Of a stretch of DNA of 64,000 bases, positions 32,598 to 43,616 are shown piece by piece. The translations under genes were made by a program, and so were the position numbers. The stretch comes from Orientallactaga sibirica (taxonomy: Eukaryota; Chordata; Mammalia; Rodentia; Dipodidae): NCBI GenBank assembly GCA_036365145.1, contig JAEOAD010000015.1, forward strand, positions 15,307,501 to 15,371,500, given 5' to 3'. Numbering within the stretch: position 1 is the stretch's first letter; every line of letters starts with the position of its first letter. The notes under the pieces were generated by a model that saw nothing but the letters and a program-made list of their open reading frames with translations, searched no databases and had not been told where the DNA came from.

Positions 32598-35500
32598 GAA
32601 TAAATACATACCTTTCAACAATAACTCTTAATATCAATGGTCTCAATGCCCTAACCAAAAAACACAGGCTTGCAGACTGGATTGAAAGGCAGGATCCTGC
32701 CATTTGTTACCACCAGGAAACTCATCTCTCAATAAAAGATAGACACTGTCTTAGGGTGAATGGATGGAAAATGGTATTTCAAGCAAATGGGCATGGGAAA
32801 CAAGAAGGAGTTGCTATCCTAATATCTGACAGGATAGACTTCAAACCAACATTAGTGAGGAAAGATAAAGAAGGTCATTTTATACTGACTGAAGGAACAC
32901 TCCAACAGGAGGACATTATAATCCTAAACATATATGCACCTAACATGGGGGCTCCCAATTTCATCAAATACTATTAGACATAAGGTCACAGATAACACCA
33001 AACACAATTGTAGTGGGTGACTTCAATACCCCATTCTCATCAATTGACAGTTCAACCTGGCAAAAATTAAACAGAGAGATAGCTGCATTAAATGATGTCA
33101 TGGAACAAATAGACTTAACAGATATATACAGAACATTACATCCAAATGCTGCAGAATATACATTTTTCTCAGCAGCACATGGAACATTCTCTAAAATATA
33201 CCATATATTAGGACACAAAGAAAATCTTAACAAATATAGGAAAATTGAAATAATCCCTTGTACCCTATCTGACCATAATGGAATTGAATGGCAAATTAGC
33301 AACAAGAAAAACTACAGAGCATACAGAAATTCATGGAAACTAAACAGTACACTATTGAATGATGAATGTCTCATTGAAGAAATAAATAAATTCATAGAGT
33401 CAAATGATGATGAGAATACAACATACCAAATCTTTGGGACACAATGAAGGCAGTCCTAAGAGGAAAATTTATAGCTCTAAGTGCCTTTATTAAGAAATTA
33501 GAGAGTTCATAAGTAAACAATTTAATGCTTCACCTTAAGGCCTTAGAAAAAGAAGAACAAGGCAAACCAAAAATTAGTAGACAGGAAGAAATCATAAAGA
33601 TTAGGGCAGAAATTAATTAAAAACAAACAATCCAAAGAATCAATGAAACAAAGAGTTGGTTCTTTGAAAGGATAAACAAGATTGATAAACCCTTAGGAAA
33701 TCTGACCACAAGAGTGAAGAGACAAAGATTAATAAAATTAGAGATGAAAAAGGCACCATTACAACAGATACCAAAGAAATTCAGAAAATCATAAGGATAT
33801 ACTTTAAGAATATATATGACTCTAGGTTTGAAAATCTGAAATAAATAGATTGTTTCCTTGATTCACATGACCTACCAAAATTAAATCAAGATGAGATAAA
33901 CCATTTAAAGAGACCTATAACAAGTACAGTTATAAAAAGTCTCCCAACTAAAAAACATCCAGGCCCAGATGGATTCACTGGTGAGTTTTACCAGAGTTTC
34001 ATGGAAGAACTAACACCACTGCTTCTCAAACTTTTCCATAAAATAGAAAAGGAAGGAACTCTATCAAACTCCTTCTGTGAAACCAGAATTACCCTGATAC
34101 CAAAACCAGACAAAGACAGAACAAAAAAAGAAAATTACAGACCAATCTCCCTCATGAACCTAGATGCAAAAATTCTGAACAAAATATTGGCAAACAGAAT
34201 ACAAGAATATATCAGAAAGATTATTCACCTCAACCAAGTAGTAGGCTTAATCCCAGAAATGCAGGGTTGGTTCAACATATGCAAATCGATAAATGTAATA
34301 TATCATATAAATGATCTGAAGGACAAAAATCACATCATCATCTCAATAGATACAGAAAAAGCATTCAACAAAATCCAACATCCCTTCATGGTAAAAGTAT
34401 TACAGAATAGAAGGAACATATCTCAACATATGGGGAAAAACTTGAAGCTTTTCCACTAAATTTAGGATCAAGCCAAGGGTGTCCACTGTCCCCACTTTTC
34501 TTTAATATAGTACTGGAAGTCTTAGCTATAGCAATAAGGCAAGAGACACTCATAAAAAGGACACAATTTAGAAAGGAAGAGATCAAATTATCATTATTTG
34601 CAGATGATATGATTCTATACAAAAAGGACCCTAAAGGCTCTATTGGCAAACAGCTAGAGCTAATGAACACTTTTTAGCAACATAGCAGGATATAAAATAA
34701 ACACAGAAATCAGTAGTTTTTCTATATACTAACAATAAACATGTGGAGGATGAACTCAGGGAATCTCTCCCATTCACAATTGCCTCAGAAAAATAAATAA
34801 ATAAATAAATAAAGTACCTTGGAATAAACTTAACCAAGGAAGTGAAGGATCTCTAAAATGAAAACTTTAAAACTCTCAAGAGAGAAATTGCAGAAGACAC
34901 AAGGAAATGGAAAGACATACCATGTTCTTGGATTAGAAGAATCAATATTGTGAAAATGTCAATCTTACCAAAAACATTCTACACATTTGATGCAATCACT
35001 ATTAAAATTCCAATGGCATTCTTCACAGAGATAGAAAAAACAATCCTAAAATTCATTTGGAAGCACACAAAACCTCGAATAGCCAAAAAAATTTTGAGCA
35101 ACAAAAATCAGACTGGTGGTATCACCATACCTGTTTTAAGCTATATTACAAAGCCATAGTAACAAAATCAGCATGGTACTGGCACAATACAGACATGTAG
35201 ATCAATGGAACAGAATAGAGGACCAATATTTTAATCCAGGCAGCTACAGCCATCTGATTTTTGACAAAAATGCCCAAACTATTCATTGGAGAAAAGATGG
35301 CCTCTTCAACAAGTGGTGTTGGGAAAACTGGATATCAATATGTAGAAGGATGAAAATAGATCCTTGTCTTGCTCCATGCACAAGAATCAAGTCCAAGTGG
35401 ATCAGGGACCTTAATATCAGACTTGAAACTCTGAAACTGCTAGAGGAATAGGTAGAGGAAACCCTTCAACATATTGGCATAGTCAAGGACTTTCTGAATA

Positions 35501-36247
35501 TAATCCCAATTGCTCAGGATCAAACCACTAATCAACCACTGGGACCTCATGAAATTACAAAGCTTTTGTACAGCAAAGGACATACTCAATAGAGCAAAGA
35601 GACAACCTACAGAATGGGAGAAAAATCTTTGCCAGCTACACATCTGACAGAGGATTAATATCCAGAATATACAAAGAACTGAAAAAACAGAACAATAAGA
35701 AATCAAACAACCCAATTAAACAATGAGCTATGGAACTAAATAGAAAGTTCTCATAAGAAGAAATACAGATGGCATATAAACATCTAAAAAACTGTTCTAC
35801 ATCCTTAGCCATCAGGGAAATGCAAATTAAAACAACTTTGAGATTCCATCTCATTCCTGTCAGAACGGCTATCAATGTAATCTGGTACAGCCATTGTGGA
35901 AATAAGTGTGGAAGTTTTTGAGACAGCTAAAAATAGATTTACCATATGACCCAGCTATAGCACTCCTAGGCAAATATCCTAATGACTCTTCTCACTACAT
36001 TAGAGATACTTGCTTTATTGCTGCTCTATTCACAATAGCTGGGAAATGGAACCAGCCTAGATGTCCCTCAACAGATGAATGGATGATATGGTACATTTAC
36101 ACAATGGAGTTCTATTCAGCAGTAAGGAAAAATGAAATTATGAAATTTGCAAGGAAATGGATGGATCTAGAAAGGATTATACTAAGTGAGGTAACCCAGG
36201 CCCAGAAAGCCAAATGTCGCATGTTCTCTCTCATATGTGGATCCTAG
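32591..36247 (+). pseudogene. L1 ORF2 (endonuclease / reverse transcriptase), disrupted
   Basis: ORF2p nicks target DNA and reverse-transcribes L1 RNA. ATG 32591-32593 overlaps the ORF1 stop. EN domain: LNINGLN, QETHL, NIYAPN, then (after a frameshift near 32970) GDFN, YTFFS, and LSDHNG. The usual Asp in the S.IDHI motif is Tyr (TAC 33199-33201). RT domain: [28 protein letters not shown] (34349 = Asp codon), and FADDM (34597-34611, another frame). About 20 codons are missing between LQN and GEKL-like sequence near 34410-34440. C-terminal block: [18 protein letters not shown], then a deletion removing the Cys-rich motif near 35870-35900, and IYTMEFYSA, ending TAG 36245-36247. About 3.66 kb, a little shorter than a usual ~3.8 kb ORF2. 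Confidence 0.95.
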
Positions 36248-37567
36248 CTACAAATATATAGACTTGTGTGTGAGCTGGAATCAAAAATCAGTAGCACAGG
36301 CCAGTAAGCTAGAAAAAGGCTATAAGGGAAGGAGGAGAGGGAAGGACTTAAGGGGATGGTATTGTATATATGTAAGTAAAAGAACAGATTACAGGGAGGG
36401 GAAAGGCCTAAGCGAGGCCAGGGGAAGAGACTGTATAAAAGAAATGCAGGGGGGAGGGTCAATCAAAATTCAAGATATTCTGAGTAAGACCTATGTAAAT
36501 CTACTTTTTTGAATAATGGCACATCCAGAAGCCATAGATTGTTACTAAAAATTTTCAGTGCCAGGGATGGGATACCTTCCAGTGAGTTGTTACCTCCAAA
36601 ACATTACAAGCTATTGCCAAGGCCTTTGGTTTCCTTTGAGAAACAGATGGTAAGAAGACTTCACTTGCCTGAGAGGCAAGGTCACTGAGAAATCAAGCTG
36701 GTGCTGAGCTGAAAACCTTCTCCCTGTAGACCAGTCAACTGAAAGCGGGAAAAAGCTGTACTGCATGCAGCTGTATGGGAGACAGAAGTCATCAGTGGTG
36801 CAAACAGTGGACACTGAAAGCCTCAAGTTTAGCCAGACAGGCCAAATGACCAAACAAGTGCAATAGTGTCATGTCTACTTTGGGGGAAACCAACTGCTCT
36901 CTAATTGGACTGAAGGCCCTCTTTATGGAAGGTACTGAAAACCTAATCAGAAGCCTATGGCAGGGGAGATCATGAGCCTTAGGGGTATAAGGCCTACCCT
37001 TGTCTGGCTAAATGTACATATTATTCCCACCAAACTGCCCTGAAAGCACTACACTTAATGTTCATATTCATATATTAATGCTACTCTCACTTCTGGTTAG
37101 AGAAGCTTCTCTTTTCAGATGGTGATGACCACTGGGATGACCCCAAAAGCAACATAGTATTGAGAAGAAGGGATGAAGTGTCCTGCACTGAAACATCTCT
37201 ATCACACCTTCCAAGGCTCAGGGTCCATTGTGAAAGAGGTGGTGGAAAGAATGTAATAGCCAAAGTTAAGGTATCACTCCTTACAATGCAACTGTCCAGA
37301 CAGAAATTGGCCTCGATATCCATTACCTCGCAGTGCCTAGCAATACCTTCACACGACCCTCATAATAGGAGAAAAAGATGATGACATCAAATTAAAAGAG
37401 AGACTAATGGAGAGAAGGAGGGGATATGATGGAGAGTGGAGTTGTGAAGAGGAAAGGGGAGGGAAATGTCATGGTTGTCTGTAAGTATAGAAGTTGTCAA
37501 TAAAAAATAAAAATTGAAAAAATAGAAGTTGTGAAAAATCCAGAGTTTAATGGGAAAAAAAAAAAAA
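36248..37567 (+). other. L1 3'UTR and poly-A tail
   Basis: About 1.3 kb, including GAGAAGCTTCTCTTTTCAGA (also in the other L1 3' ends here) and AATAAA at 37499-37504. After this an extra block (about 37523-37553, TAGAAGTTGTGAAAAATCC and following bases) precedes a second A run (about 37554-37567). Confidence 0.85.
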
Positions 37568-37582
37568 AAAGAATGTAAGAGG
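37568..37582 (+). repeat. Target-site duplication, right copy (full-length L1)
   Basis: AAAGAATGTAAGAGG, identical to 30264-30278. The first A bases are shared with the poly-A tail. Confidence 0.95.
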
Positions 37583-37585
37583 CAA

Positions 37586-37728
37586 GACTGGGCGTGATGG
37601 CACACGCCTTTAATCCCAGCACTTGGGAGGCAGAGGTAGGATGATCACCATGAGTTCAAGGCCACCCTGAGACTACATAGTGAATTCCAGGTCAGCCTGG
37701 ACTAGAATGAAACCCTTCCTTGAAAAAC

Positions 37729-37772
<44 letters not shown>
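37586..37772 (+). mobile_element. B1 SINE with 43-base pure A tail
   Basis: GACTGGGCGTGATGGCACAC to CCCTTCCTTGAAAAACC, then an uninterrupted A run (37730-37772). Approximate TSD AGGCAAGA / AGGCAAAGA on the two sides. The long pure tail suggests a recent insertion. Confidence 0.95.
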
Positions 37773-37776
<4 letters not shown>

Positions 37777-37926
37777 AAGATGGGGGCGGGGGGAGAGAAT
37801 GCTTACAATACTGTCTTCCAGATACCCTTGGCTTTGATATTCATGACCTCACAGTAGCTGATGCTACCCACCCAAGACCTGCATAATAGGAGGGAAAAGA
37901 ATGATGACATCAAAATAGAATAGAGG
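37773..37926 (+). mobile_element. Older L1 3'UTR, middle part
   Basis: Resumes the 3'UTR cut at 30278: GCTTACAATACTGTCTTCCA, CATAATAGGAGGGAAAAGAA, TGATGACATCAAAA match 37275-37400 of the inserted L1. Confidence 0.9.
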
Positions 37927-38120
37927 GGCTAGGGAGATTGCTCAGCAGTTAAGTGCTTGCCTATAAAGCCAAATAACCTGGGTTCAATTTTTCAGTACCT
38001 ATATAAAGCCAGATGCACAAAGCAGTGCATACATCTGGAGTTCATTTGTAGTGGATGGAGGCCTTCGTGTACCCATTCTTTCTTTCTGTCTCTCTTCTAT
38101 CTCTCTCTGCTTGCAAATAA

Positions 38121-38122
<2 letters not shown>
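37927..38122 (+). mobile_element. DIP SINE
   Basis: GGGCTAGGGAGATTGCTCAG head, AAAGCCAGATGCACAAAGCA body, TCTCTCTGCTTGCAAATAAA end. Inserted in the older L1 3'UTR. Confidence 0.93.

Positions 38123-38160
<38 letters not shown>
38123..38160 (+). repeat. (TG)n microsatellite
   Basis: About 19 TG dinucleotides between the DIP tail and a minus-strand B1. Confidence 0.97.
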
Positions 38161-38165
<5 letters not shown>

Positions 38166-38312
38166 ATTGGTTTTTCAAGGTCTCACTCTAGCCCAGGCTG
38201 ACCTGGAATTCACTATGTAGTCTCAGGGTGACCTCGAACTCACAGCAATCACCCTACCTCTGCCTTATGAGTGCTGGGATTAAAGACATGTGTCACCATA
38301 CCTACTAAAATA
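38161..38312 (-). mobile_element. B1 SINE
   Basis: TTTTTCAAGGTCTCACTCTA to GTGTCACCATACCTACT. Confidence 0.92.
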
Positions 38313-38319
38313 CTTTTAA

Positions 38320-38450
38320 AAAAATAGAAGAGATACTAGTTGGAAAGAAGTGATTCTGTGGAGGGAGAATTGAGAAAGGGAAAAGGAAGATGGTGGGAGG
38401 GGATAATGACCATGACTAATAGTTATGAAAATTGTCAGTAAAAAAGGCTG
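38320..38450 (+). mobile_element. Older L1 3'UTR, final part
   Basis: GGAGGGAGAATTGAGAAAGG, TGACCATGACTAATAGTTAT, GAAAATTGTCAGTAAAAAAG match the last ~120 bases of other L1 3' ends here. Followed by the outer TSD copy (38451-38465). Confidence 0.85.
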
Positions 38451-38465
38451 AAAAAATGAAGATGA
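38451..38465 (+). repeat. Outer target-site duplication, right copy
   Basis: AAAAAATGAAGATGA, 14/15 with 29098-29112. Confidence 0.65.
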
Positions 38466-38514
38466 AAAAAATTAAAATAAGATTTTTGTGGCAAGTACCC
38501 CAGCCTCATCCTTT

Positions 38515-39080
38515 TTGCTGCATGTGTGTGTATGTAGTAGGTGTGATATGTTGTTGTGTGGGGGGTATGTGTGTAGTATATGTACATGTGTGTGCAGTTG
38601 TGGCACACATGCCCAGTTTACACACTGAGGCCAGGGGGAGTGTTGGGTATACATACTCAGCTGCTTGCTTTCCTTGACAAAAAGTCTCTTTACGGGGCTA
38701 GAGAGATGGTTCAGCGGTCAAAGGTGCTTGCTTGCAAAGCCTGATAGCTGGAGTTAAATTTCCCAGTACCCACATACAGCCAAATGGATGCACAGGGTGG
38801 CACATGCATCTGGAGTTTGTTTGCAATAACAAGAGGCACCAGTGCACTGCACCCATTTATATTCTCTGTCTCTCATGTATCTGCTTACAAATTACTTTGT
38901 TAAGTCTCTGCTGATTCCACAGCTTGAGGTTTGTGTGAGCTGCAGTGATCCCCTGGTCTCTGCTCAGACTTCAGTTACAGGTGTGTGTGGCCATATGCCC
39001 ACTATCTGAGTGGGTTCTAAGGATTCAAACTCAGCAGTATCGGGCCCTGGTGCTTGCTCAGGAAGTCATACTTTTAGGTG
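38515..39080 (-). mobile_element. B4-type SINE, split by a DIP
   Basis: TG-rich left part with CACACTGAGGCCAGGGGGAG; after the DIP, GCAGTGATCCCCTGGTCTCT, TTACAGGTGTGTGTGGCCA and GATTCAAACTCAGCAGTA continue a minus-strand B4 order. Diverged. Confidence 0.6.
38696..38895 (+). mobile_element. DIP SINE with TSD
   Basis: GGGGCTAGAGAGATGGTTCA head to TCTGCTTACAAATTAC. AAGTCTCT lies on both sides (near 38683 and 38904). Confidence 0.92.
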
Positions 39081-39583
39081 GAAAATGCTAAACACCTCGT
39101 TGCTCCCAACTTAGAATCTGCAGAGGATTTCAGGTCAGAGACTTTACTTAGCACTGTGTGTGCCTCCCAAATTGTTTACTTTTATTCCTGTTCACGTCAG
39201 AATCATCTTTTACTAATTACATGAGACCGTGAGGTGCTGAGAACAATGGCACAGAGCTCACACTCAGCAAACAGGAATTGGTGTTCGTTTTCATGTCACC
39301 TTCCCCATCCTTTTTAACAAAAATGATTTCAGACAGCTTGTAGGTATTTCTCAGAAGCCATGTGCTCAGGGCTTCACAGAAACTGAGTTATCTACATGGA
39401 ACTGCCAAGAACTTGGAACATCCCCATTCCAGAGTGAGGCATGTACACAGTTGTCCCTGAGTATCTGTGGGGGACCTGCTCAAGGCCCTTATGTGAAATG
39501 GGGTAGTATTTTAGAAAACCAACATACACAGAGATCTCCCATCTCACCTCTAAGTCATCTCTAGACTACTTGTAATGTAGTTG
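39081..39583. other. Low-copy sequence
   Basis: Nothing recognised. Confidence 0.4.
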
Positions 39584-39588
39584 CTTAG

Positions 39589-39918
39589 TGTTGCAGTCAG
39601 CTTCACATCACTGACAGAAAAGAAGGACAGCTTGTGAGAGGAAAGGGTTTACTTTGGCTTATAGACTAGAGGGGAAGTTCCATGATGGCAGGGGAAAACA
39701 ATGGCAAGACCAGTGGGTAGAGACCCACTCCTGGCCAACATCAGGTAGACAACATCAGTAGCTATAATATAGCTATAACAGCTGGCTATAATACCCATAA
39801 GCCTGCCCCCAACAATGCATTGTTTCCAAGAGGCTCCAATTCCTAATTTGCCACCAGCTGGGGACCTAGCATTCAGAACACATAAGTTTATGGGGGACAC
39901 CTGAATCAAACCACCACA
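39589..39918 (-). mobile_element. MaLR-type solo LTR, 4/5 TSD
   Basis: Plus-strand ends TGTTGCAGTCAG and ACCACCACA; GGGTTTACTTTGGCTTATAG is the complement of the poly-A region. CTTAG before and CTTAT after. Confidence 0.85.
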
Positions 39919-40004
39919 CTTATCCACTGTGCCATTTAGGAAATAATGGCAATAAAAAACATATTGTGTGTGCTCAGGACAAAGTTATATTTTTCCCAAT
40001 ACAT

Positions 40005-40218
40005 TTTAAAAAATATTTTACTTTTATTTATTTATGGGAGAGAAAGAAGAAGAGACAGAAAGAGAGAGAATGAGCACACCAGGGCCTCCAGCCACTGCAA
40101 ACAAACTCCAGACACATGTAGCTTGTGCATCTGGCTTATGTGGGTCATGGGGAATTAAACCTGCATCCTTTGGCTTTGCAGGTAGGTGCCTTAACTGCTA
40201 AGCCATTTCTCCAGCCCT
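40005..40218 (-). mobile_element. DIP SINE
   Basis: TTTTATTTATTTATGGGAGA to AAGCCATTTCTCCAGCCC. Confidence 0.95.
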
Positions 40219-40224
40219 CGAATA

Positions 40225-40345
40225 CATCATTTTTTTGCACATGTGTATAGTATTGTGTGATATAAGGTGTATACAAGGGTGTGTGCAGATGCACATGCCC
40301 CATGCATATGCATGTGGAGGTCAAAGGAGAACATTGGGCATACAT
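40225..40345 (-). mobile_element. B4-type SINE fragment
   Basis: GTGTGTGCAGATGCACATGC and GCATGTGGAGGTCAAAGGAG are a minus-strand B4 3' part. Confidence 0.55.
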
Positions 40346-40373
40346 TGTTTGTTGTTTTTTGGTTTTGGGTTTT

Positions 40374-40535
40374 GTTTGTTTGTTTTGTTTTTGTTTTTTT
40401 TTTTTTGTTTTTTCAAGGTAGGGTCTCACTCTAGCTCAGGCTGTAGTCTCAGGGTGGCCTTGAACTCATGGCAATCCTCCTACCTCTGCTTTCCAAGTGC
40501 TGGCATTAAAGACATGTGCCACCATGCCCAGCTTA
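40374..40535 (-). mobile_element. B1 SINE
   Basis: T/G-rich poly-T side, then AGGTAGGGTCTCACTCTAGC to GTGCCACCATGCCCAGC. The CCTGGAATTCACTATG part is deleted. Confidence 0.93.
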
Positions 40536-40729
40536 AATTTTTATTATTTATTTATTTGAGAGAGAGAAACAGAAAGAATAGTACTCCAAGGCCTCTAGCC
40601 ACTGCAGATGAACTCCAGACACATGTGCCATCATGTGCATCTGGCTTACATGGGTTCTGGGAAATCAAACCTAGATCCTTAGGCTTCTCAGGCAAGTGCT
40701 TTAACCACTAAACCATCTCTCCAGCCCTT
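40536..40729 (-). mobile_element. DIP SINE
   Basis: TTATTATTTATTTATTTGAG to AAACCATCTCTCCAGCCC. Adjoins the B1. Confidence 0.95.
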
Positions 40730-40730
40730 C

Positions 40731-40773
40731 TTTTTTTTTTTTTTTTTACACACACACACACACACACACATAT
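40731..40773 (+). repeat. T run and (AC)n microsatellite
   Basis: Sixteen T's followed by about eleven AC units, at the poly-A end of a minus-strand L1. Confidence 0.9.
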
Positions 40774-41292
40774 ATTGTTAGCTTATAGCATTGTATCTCC
40801 TCACCCTCGCCCCCAGTTCCCTGAGGGTGCTTCTCAGGATGTTCACTGTGGGGTAATTAGGGCCTCTGTCACTTTCTGGGTAGAGGTGTATGTATGTTGT
40901 GCCTCAGGTTATTTCTTACAATCTTCCCCCCCCCCCCGATCAGCAATGATCCCTGAGCTCTGGATGTGTTAACAGTTTGTTGTTAGTGTTGAGTTCTCTG
41001 TAGCCTGTATGTATTTCCATTCATCTCCTTGTGTGTTGCCATTTCCCTGGAAGCAGTTGTCAGGCTAACACTGGGAGCAATACTAGTGTCCCGTCTTCCC
41101 GTGCAGTATCTTCTGGACCCTGGTAATTGTGGTAGAGGTGGCACATCTTGGCTGTGCAGTCAGTTGTCTTTTCTTGTAGTGTTGATGGATCTTGGATCTC
41201 CCCAGTATTCTCTACCATCTGTAAAATAAAGCAGTTCTCCAATCAAGAGTGAAAGAAGCCTTGATTAGGGGGGATATGCATATAATTTAAGG

Positions 41293-41450
41293 AGACTTTT
41301 TTTTTCCCAAGGAAAGGTTTCACTGTAGCTCAGGCTGGCCTGGATTTTACTACGTAGTCTCAGGGTAGCCTTGAACTCATGGTGAGCCTCCCACCTCTGC
41401 ATCCCAAGTGCTGGGATTAAAGGCTTGCACCACCATGCCCTGCTCTTAAA
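41293..41450 (-). mobile_element. B1 SINE
   Basis: Poly-T then AAGGAAAGGTTTCACTGTAG to GCACCACCATGCCCTGC. TTAAGGAGAC / TTAAAGAGAC flanks suggest a TSD with one mismatch. Confidence 0.92.
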
Positions 41451-41860
41451 GAGACATTTGGATGAGGATACCTACTGAACTTGTTCAGAGAAACAAATGG
41501 CCCCTTCTTTATGGGGATTGTGGGTTTCCTGCCTATGGGTCACTGATTTTGTTCCCAGCACCAGTTATGAATTCTCTCCCACTGAGCAGCCTCATGTTTA
41601 ATTGGAGGACAGTTGGTTACCCACAAAAGCTGTGTGCCACTATTGCACAAATGTGTGTTTCTTGTTCATCTGGTGGCTTGTGTAGCTTGCAAGGTCTTCA
41701 GTTTATTCATGCTATTGGTGACTTTTATCACATAGTACTTTCAATAGTACTCCAGTACCGTGTGGGAGAAGCCCGGAGTTCCACTTGGTTCCCATGTGGT
41801 CTCTCGGTATCCTGAGATTACAGCCGGTGGTGTTTTTGGCAATAGCACTGATATACTTTT

Positions 41861-42080
41861 AATTTTTTTTATTTTAAAAGATTTATTTATTTATTTGCAA
41901 GTAGAAAGACATAGAGAGAGAAGAGGACAGACAGAGCAAATGGGTGTGCCAGGGCCCCTAGCTGTCGCAAATGAACTCCAGACACATGTGCCACTTTTGT
42001 GCATCTGGCTTTATGTGAGTACTAGGGAATCGAACTTGGGTTGTTAAGCCTTAACCTCTGAGCCATCGCCCCAACCCTGG
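41861..42080 (-). mobile_element. DIP SINE with TSD
   Basis: TTTATTTATTTATTTGCAAG to GAGCCATCGCCCCAACCC. TSD TATACTTTT at 41852-41860 and 42081-42089. Confidence 0.95.
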
Positions 42081-42803
42081 TATACTTTTCTTATAACTCA
42101 TCTGCATATTTCTTTCCTTGAGATGGGGTCCTCCCTGCAATCTCGAGCTTCTGTCCATCAGCGAGCCTGAGAGATTCTCCAGAGAACTTTAATATATGAA
42201 CACACTGTAATTTGATGGTGTTCCCATCCTTTTAATCCATTTCCCCCCTTCCCTAACTCCCATCCTCTGAGGACCCTCCTCTTTCAAGGTTGCCTTTCTT
42301 CTGTTTTGTTGTCTCATTCCTTGTGTCCTCCCCCATCTTCCATGTCAAAATGTTAATGGGATCAGAACTGTGCTGGTCTTGTGGGGTTATCAGCAACCAC
42401 TGTGGGGTCAGTTCATGTCAGGAGGACGTTACCCCAAAGTACACCTATGCACCCTATGGCTCTTACATTCTTTCTGCCTCCTCTTCTTCAATGTTCCCTG
42501 GGCTTTGGAGGGCATGTTAGAAATACCCTTTAGTGTTGAGTCTCAAAAGCCTTTTATTTTCTATTTGAGGAGTTTTGAGTCTTCTCAGTACCACCATCTC
42601 CACAGAGAAGTTTCGCGAGTTAGCAGTGAGAGCAGCACTCCTATTCTTCCTGCAATCACCTCTGCAATGTTTTCTGAGCCCTGTCTGTTGTGATAGAGAT
42701 GACTCATCTAGTCCTAAGCCCTGGACTTTTTCTCATCCTTGTCATATTAATGAGTCTCCAATATCCCCTGTATTTGTTGACATCATAAAAAGAAGGTTCT
42801 CTA

Positions 42804-42957
42804 GATCTGGAGACATGGCTTAGTGGTTAAGCGCTTGCTTGTGAAGCCTAAGGACCCCAGTTCAAGGCTCGATTCTCCATGACCCACATAAGCCAGATGC
42901 ACAAAATGGCGCATGCATCTAGAGTTCATTTGCAGTGGCTGGAGGCCCTGGTGCTCC

Positions 42958-43004
<47 letters not shown>

Positions 43005-43110
43005 ACTCTCAAATAAAAACCAAAATAAATAGAAGGTATCAATAAAAAAATTAACAAAAAAAGTTCTAGAACAACAACAAAAAAAAAACAAAATAAAATA
43101 ATAAATAAAT
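42804..43110 (+). mobile_element. DIP SINE with 17-bp TSD
   Basis: GATCTGGAGACATGGCTTAG head, (CT)n at about 42961-43001, and a long A-rich tail carrying extra non-consensus sequence. TSD AAAAAGAAGGTTCTCTA at 42787-42803 and 43111-43127, identical. Confidence 0.97.
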
Positions 43111-43567
43111 AAAAAGAAGGTTCTCTAACCAAAAGTGAAACGGGATTAATCAAAGGGCTTAAACATACACACTTAGAAGGCCTTTTGATGGGATAATGTC
43201 TCCATTTAGCCAAAGGACAATGGAAGTTTCTCTCCAGGGTCTATAGCTTCCCAGTGCAGAGGATTTTGACTTGGTTTTCATTACCAGGCACAAATTCCCT
43301 CCCACTGACTGAGCCTCATATCCAACCAGAGAGCAATTGCTTACCCCCATAACTTATGTGCCACTATTGTACCATGGGTGCATCTTGCCTGGCTAGTTGA
43401 TTTTGTGGCTTGCAGAATCCACTGCTTGCTCACGCTGATAAGATTTACCCTAAGCAGTGTGCACAGCCCCTTCTAGCACTGTGGCAGCTGTCCAGAAGGA
43501 GATGGCCTTTATCTCAGTTCTAGTTTGATTTGTCAGTGTCCTGCAACCACAGCCCATTAAACACAGC

Positions 43568-43615
<48 letters not shown>

Positions 43616-43616
43616 T
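43568..43616 (+). repeat. T run and (ATT)n microsatellite
   Basis: Twelve T's then about 13 ATT triplets. Reads as a decayed poly-A tail of the minus-strand L1 to its right. Confidence 0.95.

Larger units (their letters stand above)
30279..37567 (+). mobile_element. Near full-length LINE-1, inactivated
   Basis: Autonomous non-LTR retrotransposon of 7289 bases bounded by a perfect 15-bp TSD. Order: 5'UTR (30279-31424), ORF1 (31425-32597), ORF2 (32591-36247), 3'UTR with AATAAA (37499-37504) and poly-A. The 5' end carries GAAGATGGTGACA, like the YY1-bound start of other L1s, which suggests the copy is not 5'-truncated. Both ORFs are broken by nonsense codons, frameshifts and deletions, so it cannot move by itself. 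It lies inside the 3'UTR of an older L1 of a related subfamily. Confidence 0.97.
40774..43560 (-). mobile_element. L1 3'UTR sequence with three SINE insertions
   Basis: Plus-strand text GGTTACCCACAAAAGCTGTG and TGTGCCACTATTGCACAAAT is the complement of L1 3'UTR blocks seen at about 760-800. CTGCCTCCTCTTCTTCAATG and CATCCTCTGAGGACCCTCCT match the complement of 1280-1440. The same landmark (TGTGCCACTATTG) occurs near 41633 and 43352, so at least two 3'UTR-derived segments are joined. Interrupted by a B1 (41293), a DIP (41861) and a DIP (42804). Confidence 0.75.
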
